Shown one piece after another: positions 46,301 through 56,874 of a stretch of 64,000 nt of DNA. The notes under the pieces were generated by a model, which saw only the letters and a program-made list of their open reading frames with translations, searched no databases and was not told the DNA's origin. The stretch is from Chlorops oryzae (taxonomy: Eukaryota > Arthropoda > Insecta > Diptera > Chloropidae), in assembly GCA_020466095.1 (NCBI GenBank), contig CM035807.1, positions 81,201,666-81,265,665 on the forward strand, read 5' to 3'. The first letter of the stretch is position 1, and every line of letters starts with the position of its first letter. A program made the position numbers and the translations under genes.

Positions 46301-48823
46301 AACGCGAGCGAATTTATCAACGCTTGCAAATCTTGAAATCATGTTGAAACATTCTTAACTTTCTTACCCCCTTTCATGCTTTGCCTTTTCTATTTTCCTA
46401 TTCTCTTTTCTTTTTTCTTTTTCCTTTTTTTTTTAAATTTAATTTTGTTCTGAAGTGAGCACGACATATGATGAAGGTATCTTCTTGCTGGTCTCTTTGA
46501 GATGAAGGTACATGCGATTGCAATTTTGCATGTAATTCTAAACTTTCTTAGAGCACTTCAATCTGGTGGGCCAGGCCATTTGATGTTGCTCATCTTAGCC
46601 GTGTTTGCTCATGTCTCGTCTGATCTCGTCTCGTCCCGGCCCCGTCCGTCCCGTTTCGTTTCGATCATGACACGTTGCGCCTTCGAGCACTATTTGATAG
46701 TTTCTTCATTTACCGTTAAGGTCACCGCAAAGCCACAAAGAAGTCGGGAGTACTGAACATCTTGACGCAAAGTTGATATATATAAGCTACAAGTATTGTT
46801 GACAGGTTGCTACAAAATCTAACGTTCAATGGACACTAGGAATTTCTTGTCGGATATGATGTCGTTGACAATGTGACTCCACAACTAATTGCTATGATAG
46901 ACATCGTAACTTGCTTAGAAAAACATATGCTTCCATGAAGAAACACCGAGAAATTTTTCAGATTAAAAAAGTCATGAAAAAATTGTCACCAAAAAAGTCC
47001 GAAACAAAATCTTAAAATATATTCATCAAGAAAAATTTTTCACTTATGCTTCTTGCATCACACCTAAAATAAAAATAAAAATTCAAAAATATTGAATAAA
47101 TAAATAAACGAAAATCCTGCTGCCCTACTGCACTTTAGTGCCACAATATTCCCCTACTGACTGTCGCAAGCATTTTTGATTCATTGCTTTAATTCTCCGT
47201 GGAACCACCGCCACCATGCCTGATCGCAATGAAGTTATCTTATCTTGATCACATGAAATTTTAGTAAAAAAAAATTACGAAGATTAATATTGATGATTTT
47301 TCCATTACTAGTTACCACCACTTCAAATGGAATCACCATACCCACAACACCCATGAAATAACCTAACGTCGGTGCATATGAATACGACAAATTTGGTCTT
47401 AAACATTTTGCGTCGTCGACCGACGAAAATGCCGTCCATGGCACTGGCACCAAGAGTATCTATTGAGCGACACATACGTTTCTGGTGCATTACATGATTG
47501 CCTGGCCGTCGTATGCATTCATGTATTGGATTTCGAAGATTACAAAACTTTAACTCTGACTCTACACAGTCACTAACCATTAGCCAGATCCCACTAAACT
47601 TCGTGGAGAAGTCCTCGGTGACATACAAGAAAAAAGTAATCCGCTCCATTTACGGATTGTCTATGCGACAGCTTTTGCACGCTACAATTTTGAACCAAGA
47701 CTACAATTAATTACTGACTGTTAAAATGGGGAAGCGGAGATGGAAGACCAACGTCGATGTGAAATGATGTCAATAATTAATCAAATAAATTAATCTGGAC
47801 AATTAAAGTCTTCAAGGAAATCACAATCATTTCGACCGGGACAAACGGTTATTGTTTAAACAAAAATCAAAAATCAACCATGATCTTTCTGAAAATTAGA
47901 AAATCTTATATTTTGAAATTGGGAAATTCCATGAATACGGTTAATGCTGTGACACTCAATTTATAGCTCATAATAATCTACAAAAAACAAAAAAAACAAA
48001 AGGATGTGATTCTAAAGGATTTAAAACTTTGAAAACGTAATTAAGCACTGGACCTACATAATTTGTGCTCAGAATGGCTGTCACTGATGACACGGTTTGG
48101 ATCGCTTCTTGTGGAATTATCCAATTATTCTCTGATTTTTTTAAAATACCGAGCCCTAATCATCTTTTGCATATTCCCCATGACTGCTATAGTCCCTGGA
48201 ATTTTTGAATTTCAAACTTACTCATACCGACTGTAGCGCTACGATATTACGATTTTATCATTTCATTCAATCGATTTGCAGTGATTTTGTATCGATCGTT
48301 TACAAATTTGATCGCATCTTGTTGGATTTGTTTTAATGGCTTGACTCTTGATTGTCAATTGCAATTTGTTGGCGAAGCTTGTAACGTTCGGCGTATGTTT
48401 GTGTTGTTGCTAGTTGGTTAATGTTGTTTTTGTTTCTTGACGTAGCATGGCGTAGACTCTTAGAAGTACAATGCATAGTGCTGTAAAGTGCAACAAAAAA
48501 AAAAAAAAATTGAAGAAAAAGTAATTTAATGGTTTGAGGTTAGGAATTCGCATTTGAAATTGGCATTAAACGTTTTTAGACGTAATTGAGGCAATTTTCA
48601 TGTATCGATTACAGTGTGAAAATGATGACACTTGTTTTTTTATTTGTCTCCTTCTTGTTTTCATAGACTTCAAAGTGTGATTGTCCATAATTTATTGAGC
48701 ATGAGGTCTTTGGAATAATGCTTTAAGACTATTAATGACGGTGGAAATTTAAGATGAAAAGTCTTATTTAAGCATTAACATAGTAGTCTTAAATTGGAGG
48801 GTTTTAATGCTTGGACATATACT
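43324..48823. other. Intergenic, no gene seen
   Basis: No gene recognised. A degenerate pentamer tract lies at 46606-46666 and an (AG)n-rich stretch at 46250-46288. Minus-strand frames at 45332-45694 and 47323-47649 have no recognisable domains. Confidence 0.45.
46606..46666 (+). repeat. Degenerate pentamer microsatellite (TCGTC/CCGTC)
   Basis: About twelve 5-bp units (ATGTC, TCGTC, TGATC, CCGGC, CCGTT, TCGTT), in phase for most of the tract. Confidence 0.65.
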
Positions 48824-49245
48824 GAGTGTCCCGCCTTAAAGTACTTTTCTTTATAGGGTTGGTAGAGAGGGTCATGGTGAAATTATATGAATGTCGGGTT
48901 CTCAGGCTTAATATTCAATGACGAGTTAAAAGAAATCAATTTTCAGTAGTTTCGGAGAAAAAAGTTTACGCCTAATGATATAAAGCTTTTAATTGCTGTT
49001 TTGCAGTTTCCATTTATTTCTACTGATAGTTTGTTGTCAACAAAATGTAAATCTTCTTTTCGTTTTCTAACTTTGAGAGCCATTTTGTTATGAAAAGGGG
49101 TCATTCCCACATAATTTTCTAATTTTTTTCAAATTCTTCGATGAATTTCTTTTGAAACTTTGGCACATATGTCATACTCTGTTTGTGGTCATAACCAGGG
49201 AAAATAGGATTTTGAAACGAATATACTTTTTTAAAGTGATTTTCA
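48824..49245 (+). repeat. Diverged dispersed repeat B, copy 2
   Basis: The counterpart of 7941-8420, same orientation, with shared blocks in the same order, including GTTTTCTAACTTT and TTATGAAAAGGGG. Both copies are heavily diverged. Confidence 0.45.
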
Positions 49246-50869
49246 TTAGATTTGAACATAACGGAATAGACGCTTCATCTTATCTTAATCAGGCACCTGT
49301 CTATCAAGTTCATAAATGTACCGCCAAATCAAACTAAGCCTTTCAAAAAGGAATTAATCCTCAGCGCGGGGCTCTCAATAACTCACGAAATCATGGAATC
49401 ATAAAGAAGAAAACGCCAGACGAAAAACAATAAAAGATTTTCAAAAAGATTATCCGCAGAAAAGTATTGAAATCGAAAAGGAAAACTCTTTTGACTCGTA
49501 CAGCAACTGCCAATATTGACTAAGGAGAGCCGCAGCTAATAAAACAAAACGATTTGAAGAAATGTTTGATTCGATCCATTCTGACGTCTCGAGCTGCACT
49601 TTGAAGTGTGTTTTGTGGGTTGGCTGTGTTTAACGCCTGATTGGACAAACAGAATGCGACTGATGACGTCCAAAATCGGAGCGATAAGCTACCCAAAGAT
49701 CTTTGCGTGAAAACGGCAGCAAGTAAAAAAGAAAATCTTCAAAAGAGGGAAAATTATATCGCAACAAAGGACAAGAACAGAATTGAATTTTTCGTTTGCG
49801 GCAAAGATCACACGTCATGGAGTCGAGCAGCTTGCATTACATTGCATCACTTTTCAGGTCCGAAATCAAAATCAGAGTCATCATGTCTAAGAGAATGAAT
49901 CGCCATTGTCTGGATTACATAAATTTTTGTATATGTCCAGCGGTGGAAGAAGAGCGCCTGCGCAGCAAATTGCTTAAGTATTGCTAAATAATGTCGAGCG
50001 AAATGTCAATTCCAAAAGAAAAGGTAACGGAGCCAGGATTCAAGGAATCTCTTTCAGCAAAATTGATTCAACTTGTCTACAGCTGAGCAGACATCAAGTC
50101 TCTGTACATGGCAACAGGTAGCTTCGTACTCTCCTCTTTTCCTGTGATTTAAGTCACAAAAAACTGAACGAAAAAAAAAAAAGAAATGTTGCACATGTCC
50201 TTTTGCAATAGAATGATGAGGTATCCTTTTCAATGAATGGCCAAATTCCAATAGGGCTCGCTACATCTACGAATTGTTACATTTTTTTTAACTTGACTGG
50301 AAAGAATTTCGGCTAAGATCTGCGCCTGCTTCTATTGTTTGGCTTGATTTCCTAGAATTTCTTCTTTAAAAAAAATGTCGCACAATATTTTTTCTCTTAG
50401 TTGTTCTTGTGATTCTTAGAGATTTTTCGCAAGGTGTTGGCTTTAATCAATGAATGTATTTTCTCCTCTGGCTTCAGGATTTTTCATGATTGTACAGGTG
50501 ATATATTTTCTTTGTTTTCCGCTTATCGTTTTTCCACTCTGTGTTGCAATTCCAGTCTTTCACTTTCTTCAGCAATCTGATTCCACATATTTAATTAGGT
50601 GCTCTTCTATTGTATGAAAATCCATCAAAGGGTAAGAATTAAAGGCATCGGATTCCCTAACTTTCATCGTACTTTGAGTAAATATTTGGCAAAAGGATAT
50701 GTGATCAGATGTCATAAAGGAGCCAGAGGCAGGTGTTTGCCATGCTAAATGAAAACACTAGCTTTGAAAAAAAATCGTCGAAGATGACAAAGAATTGAGA
50801 AGAATATCACAGGCTGCAGGTCGTTTTCAGCTTCGTTATTTCCTTGAAATATTTTCGATAAAGATGTTT
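49246..50869. other. Intergenic, no gene seen
   Basis: No gene or clear element recognised. Confidence 0.45.
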
Positions 50870-51060
50870 CACTGTTGCCAGTTTTTTTACGGGATATATT
50901 CCCTGAGGGTCTCAAACTAAGGTCAATACTCCATAAATATTGATATAGAAATCTAAAAACAAAAACCCGGCCCCACTAAAATTCCTTTAAAGGGGTTTCT
51001 TCCTTAAGCGTCTCCTGAAGACCGGAAATTCCATTTAATTTAGATACCCTGGCAACAGTG
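50870..51060. mobile_element. Small MITE with CACTGTTGCCAG ends
   Basis: 191 bp bounded by a perfect 12-bp inverted repeat: CACTGTTGCCAG at 50870-50881 and its complement at 51049-51060. No convincing target duplication is seen, so the superfamily is open. Related TGTTGCCAG-type sequences occur singly at about 2597 and 36069. Confidence 0.5.
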
Positions 51061-51299
51061 CGTCGGTTGTTATCTTCAGGGGATAAAATTGAACTAAAAA
51101 TTCTTGTTTAAAACAATAAATATATAATTTATTAAAATACCTTTCCAAGACTTCATGGAACTGGCAGATGGGAAAACGGACGGCCATTGGCATCTTTACT
51201 AGCCAACTTTTCTTCAAATGACAGTATATATCTTATATACCAGTGGTAGAGTAATAGTTTTGGACTTAAAGTTCAATGGTTTGGTTGGTTGCTTGGCTA

Positions 51300-51655
51300 G
51301 TATGGCTGCCACCAAGAGTGACACGCTTGGGCCTCACATGAGCCCGTTGTGATACCACGAAAAATGGGAAACCATAAAAGAACAGAAACAAAAAACCGAC
51401 ACAAACAGGGCGGATTAACCATATAGGCAACATAGGCAGCTACCTAGGGCGGCAAATTCTGACCGTTTACACTAGATAGCATACAAATTCAACAATCAGG
51501 ATGCTGTCTGAGGCGGCAAAATAGCAACTTTCCAGTGTGGCATATTGTCTGAATTCGCCACCGACACAAATAACATCGACGCCCGAGCTGCGAGGTAAAC
51601 CCAGAGCCCCTCGCACCGTAAGTTGGCATCTTAACCAACTAAGCCACGGAAGCCG
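51300..51655 (-). mobile_element. tRNA-derived SINE, copy 3, interrupted
   Basis: On the minus strand the A box TGGCTTAGTTGG (51635-51646) matches the consensus fully, and the B box is altered. The body continues with GGTATCACAACGGGCTC and GTGTCACTCTTGG. The pentamer tail is absent or replaced by GGTTGGTTG-like sequence. A hAT MITE (51406-51562) splits the body. Confidence 0.8.
51406..51562. mobile_element. hAT-type MITE inserted in a SINE
   Basis: 157 bp, starting CAGGGCGGATT and ending AATTCGCCACC, which is imperfectly inverted (8 of 11). The exact 8-bp duplication GACACAAA flanks it at 51398-51405 and 51563-51570. GACACAAA is a native word of the SINE and occurs once at the same place in SINE copy 1. 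That confirms the insertion and its boundaries. The interior repeats a GGCGGCAAA block. Confidence 0.8.
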
Positions 51656-51813
51656 ACTTAAAGACCAATACCTTAGTAGGAAAAATATATAGAAAGTTCA
51701 TATAAAAATATAATTCTTTCGCAAAACCGCCTAAGAAATATTTCTGTCCATCACTAGAAGTCGTTTCTTACATCAAGCAATTGATTGCACAACAAATTGG
51801 TGTAATTCATGTT

Positions 51814-51819
51814 TTTATT
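51814..51819 (-). terminator. Likely snail poly(A) signal
   Basis: AATAAA on the minus strand, the first canonical signal met downstream of the snail stop. It implies a 3' untranslated region of about 450-470 bases. Cleavage would fall about 15-25 bases further left. Confidence 0.5.
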
Positions 51820-52268
51820 TTCAACTTCATAAATAGCTTAACATTATCCGAAACCTTAGGAACTAAGCCAACATTTAAATAAAAAATACCATTCCTTAAT
51901 ATAAATGCTTAAAATTATGAAATAATTTATAAGAATTTGGTCGAATGCTGCAGATAAGAACTAATGTACATAGAATGCGAAAACGCACAACGTTTCTCTC
52001 TCTTTCTTTAAGCAAGACTAGAACTTTTTGAACATTATCTCCATGCTACATAAAAGTTGCTAACTTATAATAAATAAAATTAATAATAAAAAGAAAAATA
52101 AATAAGTAAAAATAAATAAAATTAAAATAAGAGTTGAAAAACTAAATACTATAATTAAATATAGCACCGATTTCAATGTTACAATGAGTATCCTTCGAAT
52201 TATTATTGTCACAAAAAGGCCTTTGCATGACGGAATGTTGAGGAGATACTACGTGGTCGTGTCAAACT

Positions 52269-53537
52269 CTAGACAATTGTAATGGTACAATTGGAGCTGA
52301 CATGCTTGTTGAGCAAGGACATGCGCGAGAAGGATTTGTTGCAGACCTGACAAACGTATTTCTTGACGTCCACATGAGTTTGCTGATGTGCCCGCAGATT
52401 TGAGCGATCGGCAAAAGAGCGCGGACAATCGGGACATTGGAACGGTTTCTCGCCAGTGTGAGTACGTATGTGTCCTTGTAGCAACCATGGACGGGAGAAG
52501 GCCTTACCACAGATAGGACACTTACAGGGCAGAGTGTGAGTACGAATATGCATTTTCAATGCCCCAATTGTTGTGTAAAGTTTTCCACACTCCTGACATG
52601 AGTGCTGCTGCTTCTCTTGATTGCATACCGCAGCTGGACAATGGAATTGCTGATGCTTTGATAGACCCATCGATGTGGAGTACATCTTATTGCATTTCTC
52701 ACATTTGAAGCGATAATGCTTTGATGAAGCGCTGTTCGATGAGGACAATGATGATGATGCTGACGATGACGATGACGTGGAGGATAATGATGAAACCGAT
52801 GATGTCTTCATAGAGTTCCGTTCGTATACTGAATGCGATGAAGATGATATTGACATTGCGCTGGAGTGTGATGCTTTATCGAATTGATGAAACAAAGCAG
52901 GCAAAGGTATGTCACTGCGTACAGAGAGATCCTCTGGTTCGAAAGCTGAATCTTCCGATCCGGGACTCGATGGTGGTGTCATTTGCTGATAACTATAGCC
53001 ATATACGGTTGAAGTTGGTGATTGTATCGATGAAGCTGGCGATGGGTAAACGGCATTCAGATCGACGGGCGTCTGCTGATAGGTATGCCAAAGAGCCGTC
53101 ATCGGGTTACAGCCAGCAGCCATAACAAACGCCGATTGATAAGGATTTGTTGTGTAGCTGTTAGTTGCCGTTGTTAGACCACGAAGATGTATATTCGTTG
53201 GATGATAGTCGCCATATATATCACTAGCTTCCGATGGAGAAAACATCGTTGATGGTGCACTGTGCTCGGAAATCGGCGATTCAGGACGGTATTTCGGTGA
53301 AATATCGATCATTGGCTTTGAAGATAAGTTGAGAACATATTCTCTTTTCATTGCTGGCGCATAATCCTCGAGCGCATCGTTAGTCTTACGTTTCAGAGAT
53401 AGATCCTGTGGTTGCTCGTTATCTTGAATGACGGTAGAGCTGAGTTCAATTTCAGGTTCAACTTCGTAAACGACTGGACGCTTTTTCAGCGGGCACTTTT
53501 TAAAATTTCTACTGATCGTAGCGGTTTCCATTTTCAT
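52269..53537 (-). CDS. sna: Snail zinc-finger transcriptional repressor
   Basis: A 422-residue one-exon protein, slightly longer than the 390 I recall for Drosophila Snail. Snail represses ectodermal genes in mesoderm by binding E-box-like CAGGTG sites and recruiting CtBP. The N-terminus has the fly Snail box [10 protein letters not shown] (15-24). Two CtBP motifs are intact: PQDLSLK (43-49) and PEDLSVR (201-207). The segments [18 protein letters not shown] and [14 protein letters not shown] are family hallmarks. A serine-rich linker spans about 222-273. Five zinc fingers follow: C279/C282/H295/H299, C314/C317/H330/H334, C340/C343/H356/H360, C368/C371/H384/H388 and C396/C399/H412/C417, the last being C2HC. 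It ends NCTITIV. The ATG at 53535-53537 is preceded by an A-rich leader; the Met at codon 3 is an alternative start. The paralogs escargot and worniu are less likely because of the N-terminal match. Confidence 0.96.
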   Translation of the reverse strand: MKMETATISRNFKKCPLKKRPVVYEVEPEIELSSTVIQDNEQPQDLSLKRKTNDALEDYAPAMKREYVLNLSSKPMIDISPKYRPESPISEHSAPSTMFSPSEASDIYGDYHPTNIHLRGLTTATNSYTTNPYQSAFVMAAGCNPMTALWHTYQQTPVDLNAVYPSPASSIQSPTSTVYGYSYQQMTPPSSPGSEDSAFEPEDLSVRSDIPLPALFHQFDKASHSSAMSISSSSHSVYERNSMKTSSVSSLSSTSSSSSASSSLSSSNSASSKHYRFKCEKCNKMYSTSMGLSKHQQFHCPAAVCNQEKQQHSCQECGKLYTTIGALKMHIRTHTLPCKCPICGKAFSRPWLLQGHIRTHTGEKPFQCPDCPRSFADRSNLRAHQQTHVDVKKYVCQVCNKSFSRMSLLNKHVSSNCTITIV

Positions 53538-53639
53538 GTTTTTTTTTTTATCAAGGATTTTTTTCCAAAAAATTTTTTTTTTTCAAATTTCAACTTGCGT
53601 TAGAGATCGCGGCCGTGTTAACTCGACGAACGATGTTTT

Positions 53640-53676
53640 TGCTTTGACAGGTTTTCAAAATTTCGCCCTTTTTATA
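53640..53676 (-). promoter_or_regulatory. snail core promoter: TATA box and initiator
   Basis: On the minus strand TATAAAAA lies at 53669-53676 within GGGCATATAAAAAGGGCG. An initiator-like GTCAAAG places the first base at about 53645, 31 bases after the start of the TATA box, which is the canonical spacing. The leader to the snail ATG would be about 108 bases. There is no convincing downstream promoter element. Confidence 0.6.
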
Positions 53677-53729
53677 TGCCCGCTCGGGTGCTTCGTCTTC
53701 TTTTACAGTGACTGTGACTGCTGCCGTCG

Positions 53730-53735
53730 CATATG
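53730..53735. promoter_or_regulatory. Candidate Twist E-box
   Basis: CATATG, a palindromic E-box form bound by Twist, about 85 bases upstream of the predicted snail start. Snail is a known Twist and Dorsal target in flies. The hexamer alone is common, so this is weak. Confidence 0.25.
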
Positions 53736-53848
53736 GATTTGGTGGTGAGTTCTGTTCTCTCTCTCTACATAGCTTCTTTTTTCTTTTATTTTCTTGCGTT
53801 CGTTCCAGTCGCTGCTGCCGGAGTTTATTGTACACACGCAATCAAAAT

Positions 53849-53858
53849 AGGTTTTCCC
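53849..53858 (-). promoter_or_regulatory. Candidate Dorsal (NF-kB) site
   Basis: On the minus strand it reads GGGAAAACCT, one base from the Dorsal consensus GGGWWWWCCM. It lies about 205 bases upstream of the predicted start, within reach of the proximal snail enhancer known in Drosophila. A single site without conservation data is suggestive only. Confidence 0.35.
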
Positions 53859-55545
53859 ATTTATTACGACCAGTTGGTTGGCTGACTGTCTGATGTACGA
53901 GACCTGCACATTGAAAGAGTACCAGACGAGGTACCTGGGATCCTCGCTGCAATTTGCAGCGGGAAAGTACACTGGTATGAACCATTTACGAATCCAGCAT
54001 CCCCTCTCATGAGATCAGGTCAATTCTCTGAAGGATTTCAGTTTTAATCGAAGTCTCCAATTTCGGAAATATCACACCTTTTCCTGTCTTCCTCCAATAA
54101 TTTTATATACACCACGTGTAATGTGGCGCGCCCCCCTTTTTGATGCTACTCGACCTTTTCTTCTTCTTTTTCTTAAGTTATGACATTCTCTCAAATTCAT
54201 GGTTCCCCCATGAATGTCTCTTAATTGTATCGAGTCTCATGGTATTCTTTTATTTCTCGCAGCAGTATTGTGCTTCCCCGCGCAATTCATTCAAATGCGT
54301 AGTTTGGCATTAGCTGTGTGTGATATGCTTACCATTAAAGTATAAGGTAAAGTATACCTCATCGCCCAGCTTCACTTGTGCCTTGGCACATTGGCATTGC
54401 GTTGTGCATAAAGCGGATATGATTTCCGTAGTCGATTCTTTTCTGAGACGGAATTTCGTTTCAGTTTCGATTTGCCTCTTTTTAGTTTTTTTTTTTTTTT
54501 TTGACAGTTAAAACAATTCTTGTTAGGTTTTTCCCACATTCGTATTAGAAAATGGAAGACCTGTGGTGAACAGGGGTTGTTTTTAGCTGGAATGAATAAG
54601 TTCCTCAAAGCAAATGTTCAGCATATGTTAACAGTTCTGTTGCTATGTTGGTTGATGCTCCGGCTCTGTTAATCTTGTGTTATGTTGTTCTTATGTTATG
54701 TTTCAAAAACGATATCAAAAGGAAGATCAGTTGATTGAATGCTACAAGATTCAGTATCGTGCCTCATATAGTAGACATTAAAAATGTCAGTTAAGCTCTT
54801 CTCTGCCCATTCACAGACTAGAATTTCATGAAGGGTGAATGCAATCATTCAAGTAGCGAGTCTGCGAGAATTTTTGAAAAAAAAAATTGCAGTTCAATAT
54901 CTATGGGTTGAGAGTGCAGTGTACTCTCTTCTTGCAGATACTCCTCTTAAGCGGACACTTTTTAGGAATGCTCTAGTGCTCCTAAAAGCGTACTTATTTT
55001 TAGGTCCCATAGGTTTCCATTCACGAGAGAATACAGTGTATAGGTATATCAACTTTCAAACCATCAAAAATCGGATCATTCAGTCATTTGAATTAATTGA
55101 GAGAGGAACGAAGAAAAAAATAAGAAATCCAGACTAAAATTACTCTCATTCTTTTTTTTTTTTTTCAGAATAACCATCGCAGTTTTGATCTACATGCTCT
55201 GGCATCTATCAACTGACTTTCCCAAATCCAAACATAAGGACAAAATATATATTTGAAATTTCTGAGGACCTCCGAATTTACCGACGCCCGAAAAAATCTA
55301 ATTTATTGTAACATCTTTGAAGTCTTACCTGGGATCTCATCCAGCCCTTGGTGCCGTGTGTATCTTTCAGATCAGATAGTACAAGAGAGTGTAAAAAATA
55401 TTTCCACCGCCCATCGAAATTCATGCTATTGCGAGTATCTGCCTTAATCCTCGTCTCCAAACACCGGTCTAACGTGCAACAAGACCATGGACCCGAATTG
55501 AAAATCCAGGTTTGTTTGTCATATATTTTAAATAGATACATATGA
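53859..55545. other. Upstream flank of snail, no gene seen
   Basis: No coding gene recognised. Candidate regulatory words are scattered (CACGTG at 54113-54118; CAGGTA on the minus strand at 53932-53937) but not more often than chance would give. Confidence 0.5.
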
Positions 55546-55776
55546 AGCCCTATTTTAAATGAATATTCCCGCGGATTTTTTCCCCTTAAAATTTTTCTTT
55601 ACGGGAAAAGGTAGTAATCTTAGAACCAATTACAGGAAAAACTGTGAAGACCTTTGCTTAAAAATGTTCGAAATTCTTACTCCCTTTATATTTACTTCCT
55701 ATTGTGTTTAGAATAGGATGATTTTTGTTTTCAAATCCGCTGCGAAAAGTTCCCCGAAAATATTTAGAATCGGCCT
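55546..55776 (+). repeat. MITE family A, copy 3
   Basis: 231 bp with inverted ends AGCCCTATTTTAAATGAATA and, complemented on the right, AGGCCGATTCTAAATATTTT. The interior AAAAATGTTCGAAATTCTTA is shared with 3639-3864. Confidence 0.65.
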
Positions 55777-56267
55777 GATATCCTTTCTACGCACAGCACC
55801 TCATTGCTTGAAGTGTTTAGTTCTTAAAGATTTTCTTGGTAGAATATTTATGGTATACATGGCTGTGTTTTATTGACAAAAACTATCTCATTTTATAACC
55901 TCTCCAATAAAAAGTCACGCTAACAGTATTAGGAAGTGTTAGCGCAAAGAAGAGGTTCCCAAAAAGAAAAGAAACGTTCGACAAAATTTGTAGATCTGGG
56001 ACCAAAAAACTCACAATAAATGCAATCCACTGTATTTCTATTCATTGAGTATATTTGCTCAACAGCATCGACTCTATATGTTGTGTTCCTTCGCCCATCA
56101 CCAATGCCTAGTTTCCAGCAGCCTAGGCCCGCAATGATCCAAAAAATACGTTTCCTAAACCATTCTATAATTTGGGATATGTTTTGCGATTTGTTATTGA
56201 GTTAAATTTGGTGTAAGATTTTAAAAATTACTGCTGGACTGATGTCCTAAAGGCGTGACACAATACA
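55777..56267. other. Intergenic with hammerhead-like remnant
   Basis: No gene. Bases 55940-55985 match the hammerhead-bearing repeat at 34262. Just before it, CGCTAAC and GTTAGCG form a 7-bp stem around an ACTTCCTAAT-type loop (55918-55944). Confidence 0.45.
55940..55985 (+). ncRNA. Decayed hammerhead-like motif, second relic
   Basis: AAAGAAGAGGTTCCCAAAAA, then a damaged stem strand, GAAACGUU and CGACAAAAUU. It shares the loop, the GAAAC box and the flank with 34262-34300, but stem II is broken. It is informative mainly as a family member. Confidence 0.3.
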
Positions 56268-56269
56268 TA

Positions 56270-56872
56270 CAGTCGAAACTCTATAGCGAATTTCAAGATA
56301 CTGGGGAAAGTTCGTTATGGAGAGAGTTCGTTATAAGAACAACAAAAACAAGTAAGGGTGTTATAGTCAGGCGAGCATGACAATAAAATACCCGACACAG
56401 ACGCACATGTTTAAATAATTTTTGAACCACGCCCAAAAACAGGAATTCTAAACTTCATTGAAATAATTCGAAAGTCCGACAGAACCTAGTACTGGAGGTA
56501 CCCCTTAAAATGGTCCGACCGGGTCCATTCTTGAACTCGTTCTTACTCATGTCCCCGTAAGCACGCATACCAAATTTTTGCATACCAAATATAGCTCAAC
56601 TCCTTCGATAAGATAACTGTATACAGACAGATAGACGGACATGTCTAAATCGAATCTCTTGGTGACGCTGATCAGTTCTTTATATATTTTGTATGGTCGA
56701 TCTCGTTGGTTCTGGTTCTGGGTGTTACACACAACCACACAAACGCAATATACCCTCGACACAGAGTGTGTCGGGTATAAAAACGCTCTAAAATTGTAGG
56801 GAAAAGCCTTGAGAAGATTCACTATAGAGAGAAATTCCTTATAGTAGAGTTCGTTAAAGAGAGTTTCGACTG
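56270..56872. mobile_element. pogo-type MITE carrying a nested insertion
   Basis: Termini CAGTCGAAACTCT and its complement AGAGTTTCGACTG are preceded and followed by TA (56268-56269 and 56873-56874). Without the nested insertion the element is about 170 bp and matches 31728-31890. Confidence 0.75.
56350..56778 (-). mobile_element. mini-me-like retroposon nested in a MITE
   Basis: On the minus strand it contains the TA-rich stretch, the core ATTCGATTTAGACATGTCCG, a GTCTATCTGTCTG tract and the ends GGTGTTATAGTC and CGGGTATA. It is flanked by AAAAAC at 56344-56349 and 56779-56784, a likely target duplication though A-rich. The MITE at 31728 lacks it, which confirms the boundaries. Confidence 0.7.
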
Positions 56873-56874
56873 TA

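Noticed and set aside
47323..47649. 108-codon minus-strand frame
   Set aside because: No domain, no splice context and no match to known fly families by inspection.
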